Counted from the first letter of the stretch, positions 46,001 to 54,393 are shown. The stretch: 60,899 nucleotides of DNA from Rhodoferax sp. (GCA_020048895.1 JAIFLV010000027.1:1-60899), one strand, 5' to 3'. The notes: generated by a model from the letters alone, not told the origin. Numbers and translations: made by a program.

Positions 46001-46330
46001 AAAACTCGATCCAGCTGGCGCGGCCGCAGACGTCGCGCCGGGGGGGGTGCCGACTGCGACGCGGCGCAGTTGGTAGCCGTCGTAGCGAACCAACCCTACT
46101 GTGGTGCCGATCCAGATCAACCCGCGCTCGTCTTGCGCCAGAGCGGTCACCACACCATCATTGATCGACCGCGTGTCGCCCACCGTGGTGAAGGTGGGCT
46201 CATTCAGCGGGTCGCGTTCGGCCATGGCCGTGCTCATCGTGCAGGCCAACCAAACCAATACCAGTGTGCGCAGGATTATCTGCGCACCCCGTACCGCAAG
46301 ACATTGGAAACCCGTAGAAAATCGGACCAT
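43046..46330 (-). CDS. Beta-propeller sensor diguanylate cyclase
   Basis: 1094 residues. Signal peptide to about 37 (ending STAMA). Periplasmic part of about 740 residues made of at least twelve two-component-regulator propeller repeats of the type DGAIWVGTxxGLxR (for example GLIWIGTTVGLVRYDGYQL, GALWVGTTGGGLHRL, GTIWVGGNNGLHVV), then a Y_Y_Y domain (RYRYRLSGFDANWIDTRADF, GNLPPGDYVLEV). TM at about 815-840, coiled coil, and GGDEF with DPLTGLHNRRF, inhibitory RQAD and active GGEEF near 960. The propeller is the sensory architecture of carbohydrate-sensing hybrid kinases, here coupled to c-di-GMP instead. The ligand is unknown. Confidence 0.93.
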   Translation of the reverse strand: MVRFSTGFQCLAVRGAQIILRTLVLVWLACTMSTAMAERDPLNEPTFTTVGDTRSINDGVVTALAQDERGLIWIGTTVGLVRYDGYQLRRVAVGTPPGATSAAAPAGSSFVRTLLSAPGGALWVGLDGDGLARLDTERQVWTRYNPNPKQAGALTNGTVRALAMGQDGALWVGTTGGGLHRLAPQASTFESHTRASGALPDDRVQALLVDRRGDLWVGTWNGLVRLRRGGQTFEPVWSDPARTGSLAGRIVAMLGEAPDGRIWAGTRQGDLVMIDPSTGDGVRAEQASELPGARLSGATRYITAMAVASPHEIWVSGTNGVELRDSTDGHILMRLVRDARKPWGLAANNVVALLRERSGGMWVGSYGGGLQRHIPTEGLWVRHGEVDENSVLSNGDVRSLHQLTNGEIWAGMSERGVAVLDSQLRQIDQILTDDSGPGRKAGTTLFKGGVAGAITQSADGSVWVGTDGGVYQFTPQRKLLRSYTVGQGRARRMLATRDGSVWVGTQDGVYRRMAGGERFDRLNLKDGGALNGNVNALAEDADGTIWVGGNNGLHVVLPGERGLQPVTSPEGSGLMQKMVLGLLVDRQQVLWVDTNAGLHRMVGRANDQISFKLVADAGGASVGANLLEDAQGRIWTHQNIFDPRDGSRYELSPADGVDIGTGWFRSYARLTDGRMLFGGSTGILVVQAESFKPWTYAPPLVVSELRVADERVPTGTPLKLTPTQRNFNVEFSALDFTSPERLRYRYRLSGFDANWIDTRADFRVASYGNLPPGDYVLEVQGSNRTGQWSPQTLILPVNVQSAWWQTWWARLLAVMVCTLAVVVLAHSRTAVLRRRQVELEGKVHERTAELENLSRELQIKSAALEASSLIDPLTGLHNRRFLNQYLDAEITQALRSHEEHRQHETPLTEGADIVFFLLDIDHFKQVNDEYGHAAGDAVLVQMRQRLQQAFRQADYLVRWGGEEFLIVARATSRSQATELAERARAAVADAPFVLADGTLLHKTCSVGFAAFPLAPAWPTALDWPTVVDLADQALYAVKHNGRNGWLGLREAKAESAAALREAAKQPLAQWAGNGEVQLVGLPGHAALDRLLAHK

Positions 46331-46419
46331 AGGGAGTCAAGTATGGCACGTGTTTGAGTAATGCAAATGTCCGGCCAGAGCCATGCTGCGACAATGGTAT
46401 CTTTGCACTTTGAGTCAAC

Positions 46420-47352
46420 ATGTCCAGCAGTCTGCTCGCCCTGATCGATGACATCGCCACCATTTTGGACGATGTCGCAGTGCTCTCCAAGGTGGCCGCC
46501 CAGAAAACGGCAGGTGTTTTGGGTGACGACCTTGCGCTCAACGCGCAGCAAGTTGCGGGCGTTACTGCCGACCGTGAGTTGCCCGTGGTCTGGGCAGTGT
46601 GCAAAGGCTCACTGATCAACAAGCTGATCCTGGTTCCCTCCGCCCTGGTGATCAGCGTCGTGTTGCCGTGGGCCATTACGCCCCTGCTGATGATCGGTGG
46701 AGCGTATCTGTGCCTTGAGGGGTTCGAAAAACTGGCGCACCGGTTCCTCCACAGCAAACACGACGACCAAACCCATGCGCAAGCGCTCAAACAGGCTCTG
46801 GCCGATCCGGCCGTAGATCTGGTGGCCCTGGAGCGCGACAAGATCAAGGGGGCGGTGCGCACTGACTTCATTCTTTCGGCAGAGATCATCGCAATTACCC
46901 TTGGCACGGTGCAAAACAGCGGTTGGCTGACCCAGCTTTCGGTGCTGAGCGCAATCGCCGTGCTAATGACCTTTGGCGTGTATGGTTTTGTTGCTGGCAT
47001 CGTCAAGCTCGACGACGTGGGTCTGCACCTCAGCGCACGTCCCGGCAACGGTGTCTGGGCACGGTCGCGCAGGTCGCTGGGGGTCGGCCTGCTTCACGCT
47101 GCGCCCTGGTTGATGAAGGCGCTGGCACTTTTGGGAACGGCTGCCATGTTTCTGGTGGGCGGCGGCATTCTGGTACACGGCCTGGGGCCGGTACATCATG
47201 GCGTGCAGGCATTGCTCGCAGGGGTTTTGGCGACTCCCTGGCTGCACGGTTTGCTGTCGGCCGTGGCCGATGCGGCCATTGGAGTGATCGCTGGTGGACT
47301 GGTATTGCTGGCGTTAACCGGCGTGCAGCGCGCGCGTGGCTACTTCAAGTAA
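46420..47352 (+). CDS. DUF808 (YedI-like) membrane protein
   Basis: 310 residues. The start [24 protein letters not shown] is the hallmark of the DUF808/YedI family, followed by [20 protein letters not shown]. Five to six hydrophobic helices ([31 protein letters not shown]) and a cytoplasmic segment rich in charge. The role is not known; the family is widespread in proteobacteria. Convergent with ExoD-like gene at 47384. Confidence 0.9.
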   Translation: MSSSLLALIDDIATILDDVAVLSKVAAQKTAGVLGDDLALNAQQVAGVTADRELPVVWAVCKGSLINKLILVPSALVISVVLPWAITPLLMIGGAYLCLEGFEKLAHRFLHSKHDDQTHAQALKQALADPAVDLVALERDKIKGAVRTDFILSAEIIAITLGTVQNSGWLTQLSVLSAIAVLMTFGVYGFVAGIVKLDDVGLHLSARPGNGVWARSRRSLGVGLLHAAPWLMKALALLGTAAMFLVGGGILVHGLGPVHHGVQALLAGVLATPWLHGLLSAVADAAIGVIAGGLVLLALTGVQRARGYFK

Positions 47353-47383
47353 ATGATGGCGGTACCGCGCCATTCCGCTCTGG

Positions 47384-48040
47384 TCAGATCCATGCCAGCG
47401 TGAGCAGTTCACTGACCACAACAGAGCCTGCCCACCAGAACAGCGTCACTGAAACAACTGCAGCAGCTGTGGCCAAATAGCCCGCCAATAGCATCAGGCC
47501 ATCCCGAAGGCGCAGTCCCCAGGAAATCAGAACGATGGCCAGCGCCGGCAGCACATTGTCGAAACTTACCATGGGGACCGGAACCGCCATGGACAGTCCT
47601 GCCACACAAAGCATCATCCCATTGAACACGCGGGCAGCCTTGTTGCTCAACAGCAGCAAGCGGGGTCGTCCAAATCTTGCGAGGACACGGATCGTGCGGC
47701 TGAGCATGCTTGCCAGCAGCATTTGCACGCGAACACCCAACTCCCGCCTCGCAAGCCAACTCGGCAGGGATACCGATCGACCGATACAAAGCCCGAATGC
47801 GACAAACAGGCACAAAGCACCCACCGCTGAAGCCATACCGGGCACAGCAACCGGAAACAGGAGCGGCATGGCGAGCAAGCCCAACCAGACCAGTCGTTGT
47901 CGGGCGCTGTCACCAATGGTGTCTGCCAACGTTCCACCCAAGGCCGCAACATGTGTCATTGCAATTCTTTCGACGGCGGACTGACGCTTGTTCGTGAGGC
48001 ATTTTGATGCGCTGACAGGCAAATTGCGGGGAAGTGACAT
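47384..48040 (-). CDS. ExoD-family membrane protein
   Basis: About 218 residues from the ATG at 48040 (MSLPRNLPVSASKCLTNKR); the frame from 48112 is longer but lacks family support. ExoD family features: a first helical segment GDSARQRLVWLGLLAMPLLF, PVAVPGMASAVGALCLFVAF, then LPSWLARRELG, and closing helices around VPVPMVSFDNVLPALAIVL. ExoD members are named for exopolysaccharide synthesis in rhizobia, but their biochemical role is unclear. There is no EPS cluster here. Confidence 0.83.
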   Translation of the reverse strand: MSLPRNLPVSASKCLTNKRQSAVERIAMTHVAALGGTLADTIGDSARQRLVWLGLLAMPLLFPVAVPGMASAVGALCLFVAFGLCIGRSVSLPSWLARRELGVRVQMLLASMLSRTIRVLARFGRPRLLLLSNKAARVFNGMMLCVAGLSMAVPVPMVSFDNVLPALAIVLISWGLRLRDGLMLLAGYLATAAAVVSVTLFWWAGSVVVSELLTLAWI

Positions 48041-48258
48041 GACTCTGAACAGCAAGGTCGCCTGCGGCGCACGTTGAACGAAAAACTTTTGCAGGATAAG
48101 TGAATAAATCAACCTAAAAAAGCAGTTTTTAAGGGTCTTTCATTTCGAAAAAAGCTGAATAAGCACCTCGATTCCGCCTGCAAACTCCACACTGTTCGAT
48201 CCCATACACGCTGCGCAGAAGTTCATCCACCGTTGCCACTTTGCCCCACAGACATCCC

Positions 48259-48372
48259 ATGCCCATCTCCCGACACGCCAACGCCACCCGCCTTCCATAC
48301 TCCCCCGGCCCCGTGGTTCAACCCAACTTGCCAGGTGCAGCCTTTACGGGCGACCGGCTGCAGCACGGCTGA
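48259..48372 (+). CDS. Possible 37-residue leader frame of the lipid-kinase-like gene
   Basis: ATG at 48259, short peptide MPISRHANATRLPYSPGPVV and on, stop TGA at 48370-48372 overlapping the ATG of the next gene (TGATG). No convincing ribosome site and the composition is Pro/Arg-rich, so it may be chance. It is listed because the stop/start overlap is the usual sign of coupling. The surrounding region 48041-48258 (upstream of ExoD-like gene on the other strand) shows only a mixed promoter-type sequence and no other gene. Confidence 0.25.
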   Translation: MPISRHANATRLPYSPGPVVQPNLPGAAFTGDRLQHG

Positions 48373-49406
48373 TGGTTTCCGGGCTGGCTGCGGCGGGCGA
48401 TCGCGTCGAGATGTCATTGGCGGCGGGCGGTCCACGCCTGGACCGGACGGCGCCGCTGCTGTTCGTAATCAATGCGTCTTCAGGCACCCACGACATAGAT
48501 GCCAAGTGTGAGGTGATTCAATCAGCCCTGTCGCTGCGTGGCCGCCAAGGGGAGCTGCTGATTTGTCGCCCGGAGGAACTTCAGCGGGTTTCTGCAGAAG
48601 CCGCAGCGATGGCGGTTGCACGCTCAACCGCGGTTATCGCCGTGGGCGGCGATGGCAGCCTCAACACAGTGGCACAGGCCGCACACACGGCCGGTTGCGC
48701 GATGGGTGTTATTCCCTACGGAACCTTCAACTACTTTGCCCGAACACACGGCATTCCCACCGACCCGGCCACCGCGGCGCTGATGCTGCTGGATGCGCAT
48801 CCGAACCCCGTCCAGGTGGCCGCCATCAACAACCGGCTGTTTCTGGTCAACGCCAGCCTGGGGCTTTATCCTGAACTGCTCCAGGACCGGGAAGCTTACA
48901 AGGCGCGGTTTGGTCGCAGCCGCTGGGTCGCGTTTGTGGCTGCCTTTACAACCCTGGTGCGCGCGCAGCGCCGATTACGCCTGCATATCGAGATAGGTGC
49001 CGCGGCGCGCGACGTGCAAACCTTGACACTGTTTGTAGGCAACAACCGGCTGCAGCTGGAGCAACTGGGAGCGGAACCCGCAGACACCCTGACCGGCGCA
49101 CCCGGCCACGGGAGCATGGCAGCGGTGATGTTGCGCCCCATTGGCACGTTGGCGATGATCAGGCTGATGCTTCACGGTGCCATGGGCAGGCTGGGAGAAG
49201 CCGCAGGGGTGGAGAGTTTCGAGTTTCATCACATGGTGGTCAGGCCCAGACGGGTGACCACACGCAAGGACGTGCTAGTCGCGTTCGATGGCGAAGTGGC
49301 ACGCATGCGGGTGCCCATCGAGATCCGGGTGCTGGAGAGCCCTTTGTATTTGCTTCAACCCCGATGCGCAACGGACATGTCACGCGGTGCTGAGGTAGAC
49401 GCATGA
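48372..49406 (+). CDS. Diacylglycerol-kinase-family protein
   Basis: 344 residues at most; the ATG at 48408 (MSLAAGGPRLDR) is an alternative start. The DAGK catalytic domain is clear: LLFVINASSGTHD, then VIAVGGDGSLNTVAQAA with the GGDGS nucleotide loop, and GVIPYGTFNYFARTHGIP. The C-terminal region carries TRKDVLVAFDGEVARMRVP, the family's DGE element. It would phosphorylate a lipid (diacylglycerol, sphingosine-like or undecaprenol). It is coupled by a 4-base overlap to the phosphoesterase gene, and both could act on phosphorylated lipids. Confidence 0.9.
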   Translation: MVSGLAAAGDRVEMSLAAGGPRLDRTAPLLFVINASSGTHDIDAKCEVIQSALSLRGRQGELLICRPEELQRVSAEAAAMAVARSTAVIAVGGDGSLNTVAQAAHTAGCAMGVIPYGTFNYFARTHGIPTDPATAALMLLDAHPNPVQVAAINNRLFLVNASLGLYPELLQDREAYKARFGRSRWVAFVAAFTTLVRAQRRLRLHIEIGAAARDVQTLTLFVGNNRLQLEQLGAEPADTLTGAPGHGSMAAVMLRPIGTLAMIRLMLHGAMGRLGEAAGVESFEFHHMVVRPRRVTTRKDVLVAFDGEVARMRVPIEIRVLESPLYLLQPRCATDMSRGAEVDA

Positions 49407-50248
49407 GTGTGTTGCTGCACTTGTCCGACACGCATTTCGGCACCGAGCAACCACGGGTAGTGGCAGCCTTGGTGGCACTTGCAGCACAGCAGCGGCCCGA
49501 CGTGGTGGTGCTGTCGGGTGACATCACGCAGCGCGCACGCACCTGCGAGTTCCGGGCGGCAAAGGGCTTCGTTGACCGATTGGGGGCACCGGTTCTGGCC
49601 ATCCCGGGTAACCATGACATTGCGTTGCTCGACCTGTGGGCGCGTCTAACCCGGCCTTACGAGCGTTTTGCGACGGTGTTTGGGCCAGATCTGTCGCCTG
49701 TATATGACTCGCCTGACTTGTTGGTGATCGGTGTCAACACCACCCGCGCACGGCGTCACAAGCACGGCGAGGTCTCTGGATCTCAAATCGCGCGTGTGAC
49801 CAAACTGCTGGCTGCTGCCAGCCGCGAACAGTTGCGGGTGGTGGTGGTACACCAGCCCGTGGCCGTGCCGCTGGCCCGCGAGCAACCCAACCTGTTGCGC
49901 GGCCATGCGGATGCCACGCGAGCATGGGCTGCCGCGGGCGCGGACCTGGTGTTGGGCGGACACATCCACTTGCCATTCACCCTGCCGCTGGAAGGCTTGA
50001 AGCGGCGCCTGTATGTGGTTCAGGCAGGCACCGCCATATCGTCACGCACACGACCAGGGGTGCCCAACTCAGTCAATGTGCTGCGATGGGGTGAAGTGGT
50101 AGAGACGGGCGTTGGCCCACCACAAAGCCGGGTTCATTCAGGTATACGTTGCCTGATTGAACAATGGGACTACTGCCGACAAGAGCAAGCATTCGTTCGC
50201 ACGGTGGTCACGGCGGTAGACCCCGAGCGGGCTACCGGGCCTGCGTAG
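49403..50248 (+). CDS. Calcineurin-like metallophosphoesterase
   Basis: 281 residues. All five metallophosphoesterase motifs are present: DTHFG, VLSGDITQRAR, IPGNHDIAL, VVVHQPVAVP and GGHIHLPFTL. It resembles CpdA/YfcE-type single-domain phosphoesterases; the substrate may be a cyclic nucleotide or phospholipid phosphate. The ATG overlaps the stop of the DAGK-family gene (ATGA). This overlap suggests the two are made in equal amounts. Confidence 0.92.
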   Translation: MSVLLHLSDTHFGTEQPRVVAALVALAAQQRPDVVVLSGDITQRARTCEFRAAKGFVDRLGAPVLAIPGNHDIALLDLWARLTRPYERFATVFGPDLSPVYDSPDLLVIGVNTTRARRHKHGEVSGSQIARVTKLLAAASREQLRVVVVHQPVAVPLAREQPNLLRGHADATRAWAAAGADLVLGGHIHLPFTLPLEGLKRRLYVVQAGTAISSRTRPGVPNSVNVLRWGEVVETGVGPPQSRVHSGIRCLIEQWDYCRQEQAFVRTVVTAVDPERATGPA

Positions 50249-50364
50249 ACGGCCAGCCCTGAAACAAACCGAAACAAACCGATACCGCACAGAGATGACC
50301 TGCACGGTGTGCTCCGGCACCATTGCAGTCCTGTTCAACACCTTTTTCAATAGGAACTACTGCC

Positions 50365-50835
50365 ATGAAACGCTGGATCAAACGCTCCCTCTTCGCCCTC
50401 TTCGGTGTCTCCGTGCTGGTGGCGGGCCTCACAGCCTGCGGTCACCGAAACCACGAGTTTGGCGCGCAGTTGAGTGCTGAGGAATATTCCCAAAAGCGCG
50501 ACAAAGTAATCAGCAAGGCCGCCAGCAAGCTGGACCTGAACGACGACCAGAAGAAGCGCCTGGCCACGCTGGGTGACAAGCTCTATGAGCAGCGCACCGC
50601 GCTCATCGGCCAAACCAAGGACCCCCGCGCCGAGATGAAGGCGCTGGTGGCGGGTGCCACGTTTGACAAGGCCCGCGCCCAGACCCTGATCACCGAGAAG
50701 ACCACCGCCCTGCAGACCAAGAGCCCTGAAGTCATCGCCGCGCTGGCCGACTTCTACGACAGCCTGAATGCCGCGCAGCAACAGAAAGTGCGCGATTACA
50801 TGGAAGGCCGTGGCCGCTGGTTCCACCGCGGGTAA
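50365..50835 (+). CDS. Spy/CpxP-like periplasmic lipoprotein
   Basis: 156 residues from the ATG at 50365 (MKRWIKRSLFALFGVSVLVAG); TAGGAAC provides a ribosome site. Lipobox LTAC. The mature helical part (KRDKVISKAASKLDLNDDQK, LATLGDKLYEQRTAL) and the C-terminal LNAAQQQKVRDYMEGRG with its QQKVRDYM motif resemble the LTxxQ family of Spy/CpxP chaperones. The response regulator begins 12 bases later, recalling cpxP beside cpxRA. Confidence 0.82.
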   Translation: MKRWIKRSLFALFGVSVLVAGLTACGHRNHEFGAQLSAEEYSQKRDKVISKAASKLDLNDDQKKRLATLGDKLYEQRTALIGQTKDPRAEMKALVAGATFDKARAQTLITEKTTALQTKSPEVIAALADFYDSLNAAQQQKVRDYMEGRGRWFHRG

Positions 50836-50847
50836 AGTCGGGGGGCC

Positions 50848-51546
50848 ATGCACCGCATACTGCTGATCGACGACGACGCGCAACTGGGCCCGCCCCTGAC
50901 GGCCTACTTTGCGCGGTTTGACATGGTGCTGGAGTGCGCTCTGCGCCCCAGCGCCGGCCTGGAGCGACTGCGCCAGGGTGGGCTGGACGCCGCCATACTG
51001 GACGTGATGCTGCCCGAGATGGATGGCTTTGCGCTGTGTCGTGCCATCCGCAAGGAGAGCGATATCCCCATCGTCATGCTCACCGCGCGTGGGGACGTGA
51101 TGGACCGGGTGGTGGGGCTGGAGCTGGGTGCCGACGACTATGTGCCCAAACCCTTCGAGCCGCGTGAACTGGTGGCCCGACTGCAAACCGTGCTGCGCCG
51201 CCGGGTTGCCGTGCCTTCGGCGAGTGCCGCCCTTTCAGCGCCCGGGCGCCTGGTGTTCGACGGTCTGGTAATCGACCCCGTCACCCGCAGCGTGCAACGC
51301 CATGGCGAAACATTGGAGTTGACCAGCACCGAGTTTGACCTGCTGCACCTGCTGGCCGCCCAAGCGGGTAAGGTCTTCAGCCGCGACGACATTCTGAACC
51401 AGCTGCGCGGCCATGAGGCCGAGCTGTATACCCGTGCGGTGGACATTGTGGTGAGTCGCCTGCGCAAGAAGCTGGAGCCGCTGGACTGCATCAAAACGCT
51501 GCGCAACGCCGGCTATTCGCTCGCGCTGGCTCGGGTGCAACCATGA
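50848..51546 (+). CDS. Response regulator, OmpR/CpxR-like
   Basis: 232 residues. Receiver with IDDDAQ, phospho-acceptor Asp52 (AAILDVMLPEMDG) and Lys101 (YVPKPFEP); winged-helix OmpR/PhoB effector domain with LELTSTEFDLLHLLAAQAGK, then AVDIVVSRLRKKLEPL and IKTLRNAGYSLA. Overall closest in type to CpxR/RstA. It overlaps the kinase start (ATGA), and the three genes from 50365 form one operon. Confidence 0.94.
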   Translation: MHRILLIDDDAQLGPPLTAYFARFDMVLECALRPSAGLERLRQGGLDAAILDVMLPEMDGFALCRAIRKESDIPIVMLTARGDVMDRVVGLELGADDYVPKPFEPRELVARLQTVLRRRVAVPSASAALSAPGRLVFDGLVIDPVTRSVQRHGETLELTSTEFDLLHLLAAQAGKVFSRDDILNQLRGHEAELYTRAVDIVVSRLRKKLEPLDCIKTLRNAGYSLALARVQP

Positions 51547-52928
51547 GCGCCGCCGGGTTGGGGAAAAAGACCCTGTGGCACCACCGCGCCCGCCACGCGC
51601 TGGCCCACTCGCTGCGGGTGCGGCTGGTTGCGCTGTTCTTGTTGCTGGCGCTGGCCATGACGGTCATCTTTGTCATCGGCATGCAAAGGGCGTTGTCCAT
51701 TGGCTGGCGCGACGCGGCCCGCCCTCTGGTCATGGACTACGTGGACCGGCTCGCCGCCGAGCTGGGAAGCCCGCCGCGCATCGAGGCCGCCCAAGCGCTG
51801 GTGCAGCGCCTGCCCCTGAGCGTGCGCATCAGCGGCCCGCAGGTCAACTGGCGCAGCAACCCCAATGAGCCGGACTACGACCACCCAAGCAACTATCGTT
51901 TGCGCGATAGCCCTGCCGATGCCAACGCGTGGAGTGCCAACGCTCCACGCTTTTTCGAGCGAACCACGGTAGACGGCCACCGCATCCGCTTTGGCCTGAT
52001 CGTTCAGGCCTGGCATGACCGCCCGCGCTTCATTGGCTGGGTGACCCTGGGCGTGTTGCTGCTGCTGACCGCGTTGGCCTATGCGCGTGTGCGGCACCTG
52101 CTGCGCCCGCTGGACGCCATTCGCGCCGGAGCTCAGCGCTTTGGTGCGGGTGACTTTGCAAAGACTATTCCTGTGCGCCATGCCCACCGTCCCGATGAGC
52201 TGGGCGAACTGGCCGTCACCATCAACACCATGGGCGCAGACATCCACCAGATGCTGGAAGCCAAGCGCACCCTGCTGCTGGCCATCAGCCACGAGCTGCG
52301 CAGCCCGCTCACCCGCGCCCGGCTCAACACCGAGCTGTTGCCGGAAACGCCAGATGTATTACAAAGCCGTGCGGCCCTGTTGCGCGACTTGGGGCAGATG
52401 CGCGATCTGGTCACCGACCTGCTGGAGAGCGAGCGCCTGGCCAGCCCGCACGCCGCGCTGCACCGCGAGCCCACCGACCTGGCAGCCCTGGTGGCCGAAG
52501 TGGTGGCTGCGTTGGATGCGGAAACGAATAGCTCATCCGCCGCCGTGCAAAACCTGCAGCCCCAAATGCCCATGTTGCAGCTGGACCGCACTCGAATGCG
52601 CCTACTGCTGCGCAACCTGCTGGACAACGCGCTGCGCCACAGCGTGGATGCAGCCCGGCCGCCCGAAGTTTCGCTGGCACGCACCGCAGACGGAGTCATC
52701 CAGATCGCTGTGCGCGACTTTGGCCCCGGCGTGCCAGACGATCAGCTTTCCCACTTGGCCCAGCCCTTCTACCGGCCTGACACCGCCCGTACCCGCACGA
52801 GCGGCGGAGTGGGCTTGGGCATGTATCTGTGCAGGCTGGTGGCGCAGGCGCATGGCGGCAGCTTTGCGGTGCGCAATGCGCAACCCGGATTGGAAGTGGT
52901 TGTGTCGCTACCCGATACCGGCGAATAG
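51543..52928 (+). CDS. Sensor histidine kinase, CpxA/RstB-like
   Basis: 461 residues. Two TM helices at about 25-47 and 164-182 bracket a roughly 115-residue periplasmic domain rich in Pro and Trp. HAMP at about 183-236, HisKA with His250 (LAISHELRSPLTRARLN) and HATPase (RNLLDNALRHSV, DFGPGVP, GGVGLGMYLCR). The neighbouring Spy/CpxP-like lipoprotein is the probable periplasmic modulator, which makes an envelope-stress function likely. Its stop is followed by a dispersed palindrome. Confidence 0.94.
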   Translation: MSAAGLGKKTLWHHRARHALAHSLRVRLVALFLLLALAMTVIFVIGMQRALSIGWRDAARPLVMDYVDRLAAELGSPPRIEAAQALVQRLPLSVRISGPQVNWRSNPNEPDYDHPSNYRLRDSPADANAWSANAPRFFERTTVDGHRIRFGLIVQAWHDRPRFIGWVTLGVLLLLTALAYARVRHLLRPLDAIRAGAQRFGAGDFAKTIPVRHAHRPDELGELAVTINTMGADIHQMLEAKRTLLLAISHELRSPLTRARLNTELLPETPDVLQSRAALLRDLGQMRDLVTDLLESERLASPHAALHREPTDLAALVAEVVAALDAETNSSSAAVQNLQPQMPMLQLDRTRMRLLLRNLLDNALRHSVDAARPPEVSLARTADGVIQIAVRDFGPGVPDDQLSHLAQPFYRPDTARTRTSGGVGLGMYLCRLVAQAHGGSFAVRNAQPGLEVVVSLPDTGE

Positions 52929-52945
52929 GTTTGCAATTTGCTCAT

Positions 52946-52995
52946 CAATTTATAGCGGCTTGCGCAATGAATACGGTGGCCAAGGCCGATTTTTG
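52946..52995 (+). repeat. Dispersed intergenic palindrome, degenerate copy 4
   Basis: TTTATAGCGGCTTGCGCAAT, then GAATACGGTGGCCAAGGCCG and a T-run. The central TAGCGGCTTGCGC part is recognisably related to the copies at 4864, 23390 and 26325, but the stem is degenerate. It follows a kinase stop codon directly. The rest of 52929-53110 contains no gene I can support. Confidence 0.5.
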
Positions 52996-53110
52996 CGTGC
53001 AACTTCTTTCGTTCTACCTGGGCCATGCCACCGGGTGCCCTACGGGATCAATGACCAGGAAGGTTTTGCGGCTTCAAACTGGCTGTCGAAATGCCCCAGC
53101 GCGGGAAGTT

Positions 53111-53965
53111 TCACGCCAGGACTTCCGCCATTGCCGCTGTGTGAGCAGCTATCTCATCGCTCAACGATGTGTATTGCACACCTAAGGCGTGCCGCTCAAT
53201 CATGGCACGATCGACGTCCTGGTACCTCCATTCGAAATGGCTCCCTGCCAGGAAGTTGCCGATATACACGATGTCTTTAAGGTCTTTGGGTACAGTCGGC
53301 GCGGGGCGCAATAGATCGTGTTCACGAGCGGCCTCGATCACCTCCCCGGGAACATGCATGGCCTCCAGAAGTGTCAGTCCAATGGCCTCGTGCCACTGAA
53401 TGACCAGGTGTTTGAGACTCTCGCGGCGCGCAACCAACTCGGGATATTTTGTTGCGCGAAACAGCATGTAGAAAGCTCCGATATCATGAACCAATCCGGC
53501 AAAATACGCTTCATCGGGGTTGATGCGGGTCATTCGCTGGGCCACGACGTAACACGCCGAGGCGGTGGTGAGGGAATGGAGCCAGAGTTCATTGGCCATC
53601 TCGGAAAATTCGACGATCGCGGTCAGTTGCATCATTTGCTGCATGGCGATCGCGAGGCTGGTTGAACGTACCGTATTCAAGCCCAATCGCTGCACTGCTG
53701 CGCGTACCTCTTTGAGCACGGGCTTGTCAGCATAGGCGGCAGAGTTGGCGAGCGCAATCAGTTTGCTGCTGATCAAAGGATCTGCCCGCACAGCAGAAGT
53801 CACCCGCTCTATAGAAGCATCCGGATCTTTAAGCAAATTGCGCAGATTGATGACCAGATCAAAACAAGTCGGAAACAAGACTTCGCCGGTCAGATCTTTG
53901 GCAAGGTCTTCCAACATTTGAAATCGCTGGGCTGCTAGCTCATCTGAAACCTTCTCAGGAAACAT
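53111..53965 (-). CDS. HDOD-domain signalling protein
   Basis: 284 residues; AGAGG ribosome site upstream of the ATG. A single HDOD domain occupies most of the length: LPTCFDLVINLRNLLKDPDA-like entry, ADPLISSKLIALANSAAYAD, VQRLGLNTVRSTSLAIAMQQ and YFAGLVHDIGAFYMLFRA. HDOD lacks a full HD metal site, so it is usually regulatory, working in motility, c-di-GMP or stress signalling. No output domain is fused to it. Upstream gene content on this side is decayed. Confidence 0.92.
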   Translation of the reverse strand: MFPEKVSDELAAQRFQMLEDLAKDLTGEVLFPTCFDLVINLRNLLKDPDASIERVTSAVRADPLISSKLIALANSAAYADKPVLKEVRAAVQRLGLNTVRSTSLAIAMQQMMQLTAIVEFSEMANELWLHSLTTASACYVVAQRMTRINPDEAYFAGLVHDIGAFYMLFRATKYPELVARRESLKHLVIQWHEAIGLTLLEAMHVPGEVIEAAREHDLLRPAPTVPKDLKDIVYIGNFLAGSHFEWRYQDVDRAMIERHALGVQYTSLSDEIAAHTAAMAEVLA

Positions 53966-54144
53966 TCAACCTCTCTTGATAATTACATCCGTTCAGAACC
54001 GCTGATTTTTCGTTTATGGCCGAGATTGTCGCGGAAAACCACTGGCACACCACGCGCACCCGCTGCGCTGACTTTCAAGGAGCTCATGGTGGCACAAGAC
54101 GCGGCGCCCAGGGATTCGTGGAGTTGGGGCTGGCCGGGGTGGTG

Positions 54145-54393
54145 TTACCCCTTGCCAAATGCACCTGATGCATCATTAACAATAAACACTTGTGATGGAT
54201 CGCAGATCACGCCCCGGCTTGCCCCCAGGTAGGCCGCCACTTGCTCGCGAAGCACGGGCGTGCCCTCGGCTGGACAGCGCGCTGCGATGCGCCGGATCAC
54301 CTCCAGCGATACGCGACGCTGGATGCGCACGTACAGTTGCACCGGGAGGGCGGCAATGTCCTGGATGCCCGGATGGAAGGGCTGCGCAAGCAC
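54145..54393 (-). pseudogene. MocR-family regulator remnant (aminotransferase part)
   Basis: About 80 codons. The segment FHPGIQDIAALPVQLYVRIQ, then GTPVLREQVAAYLGASRGVI and CDPSQVFIVNDASGA is the start of the aminotransferase-like half of a MocR/PdxR transcriptional regulator. The DNA-binding N-terminal domain is absent and the frame stops just after SGA. Both ends are lost. It sits in 53966-54581, a 600-bp stretch with no intact gene; short open stretches on the plus strand there (for example one ending PVQTIDEAWKVAA near 54529) are not recognisable. Confidence 0.75.
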
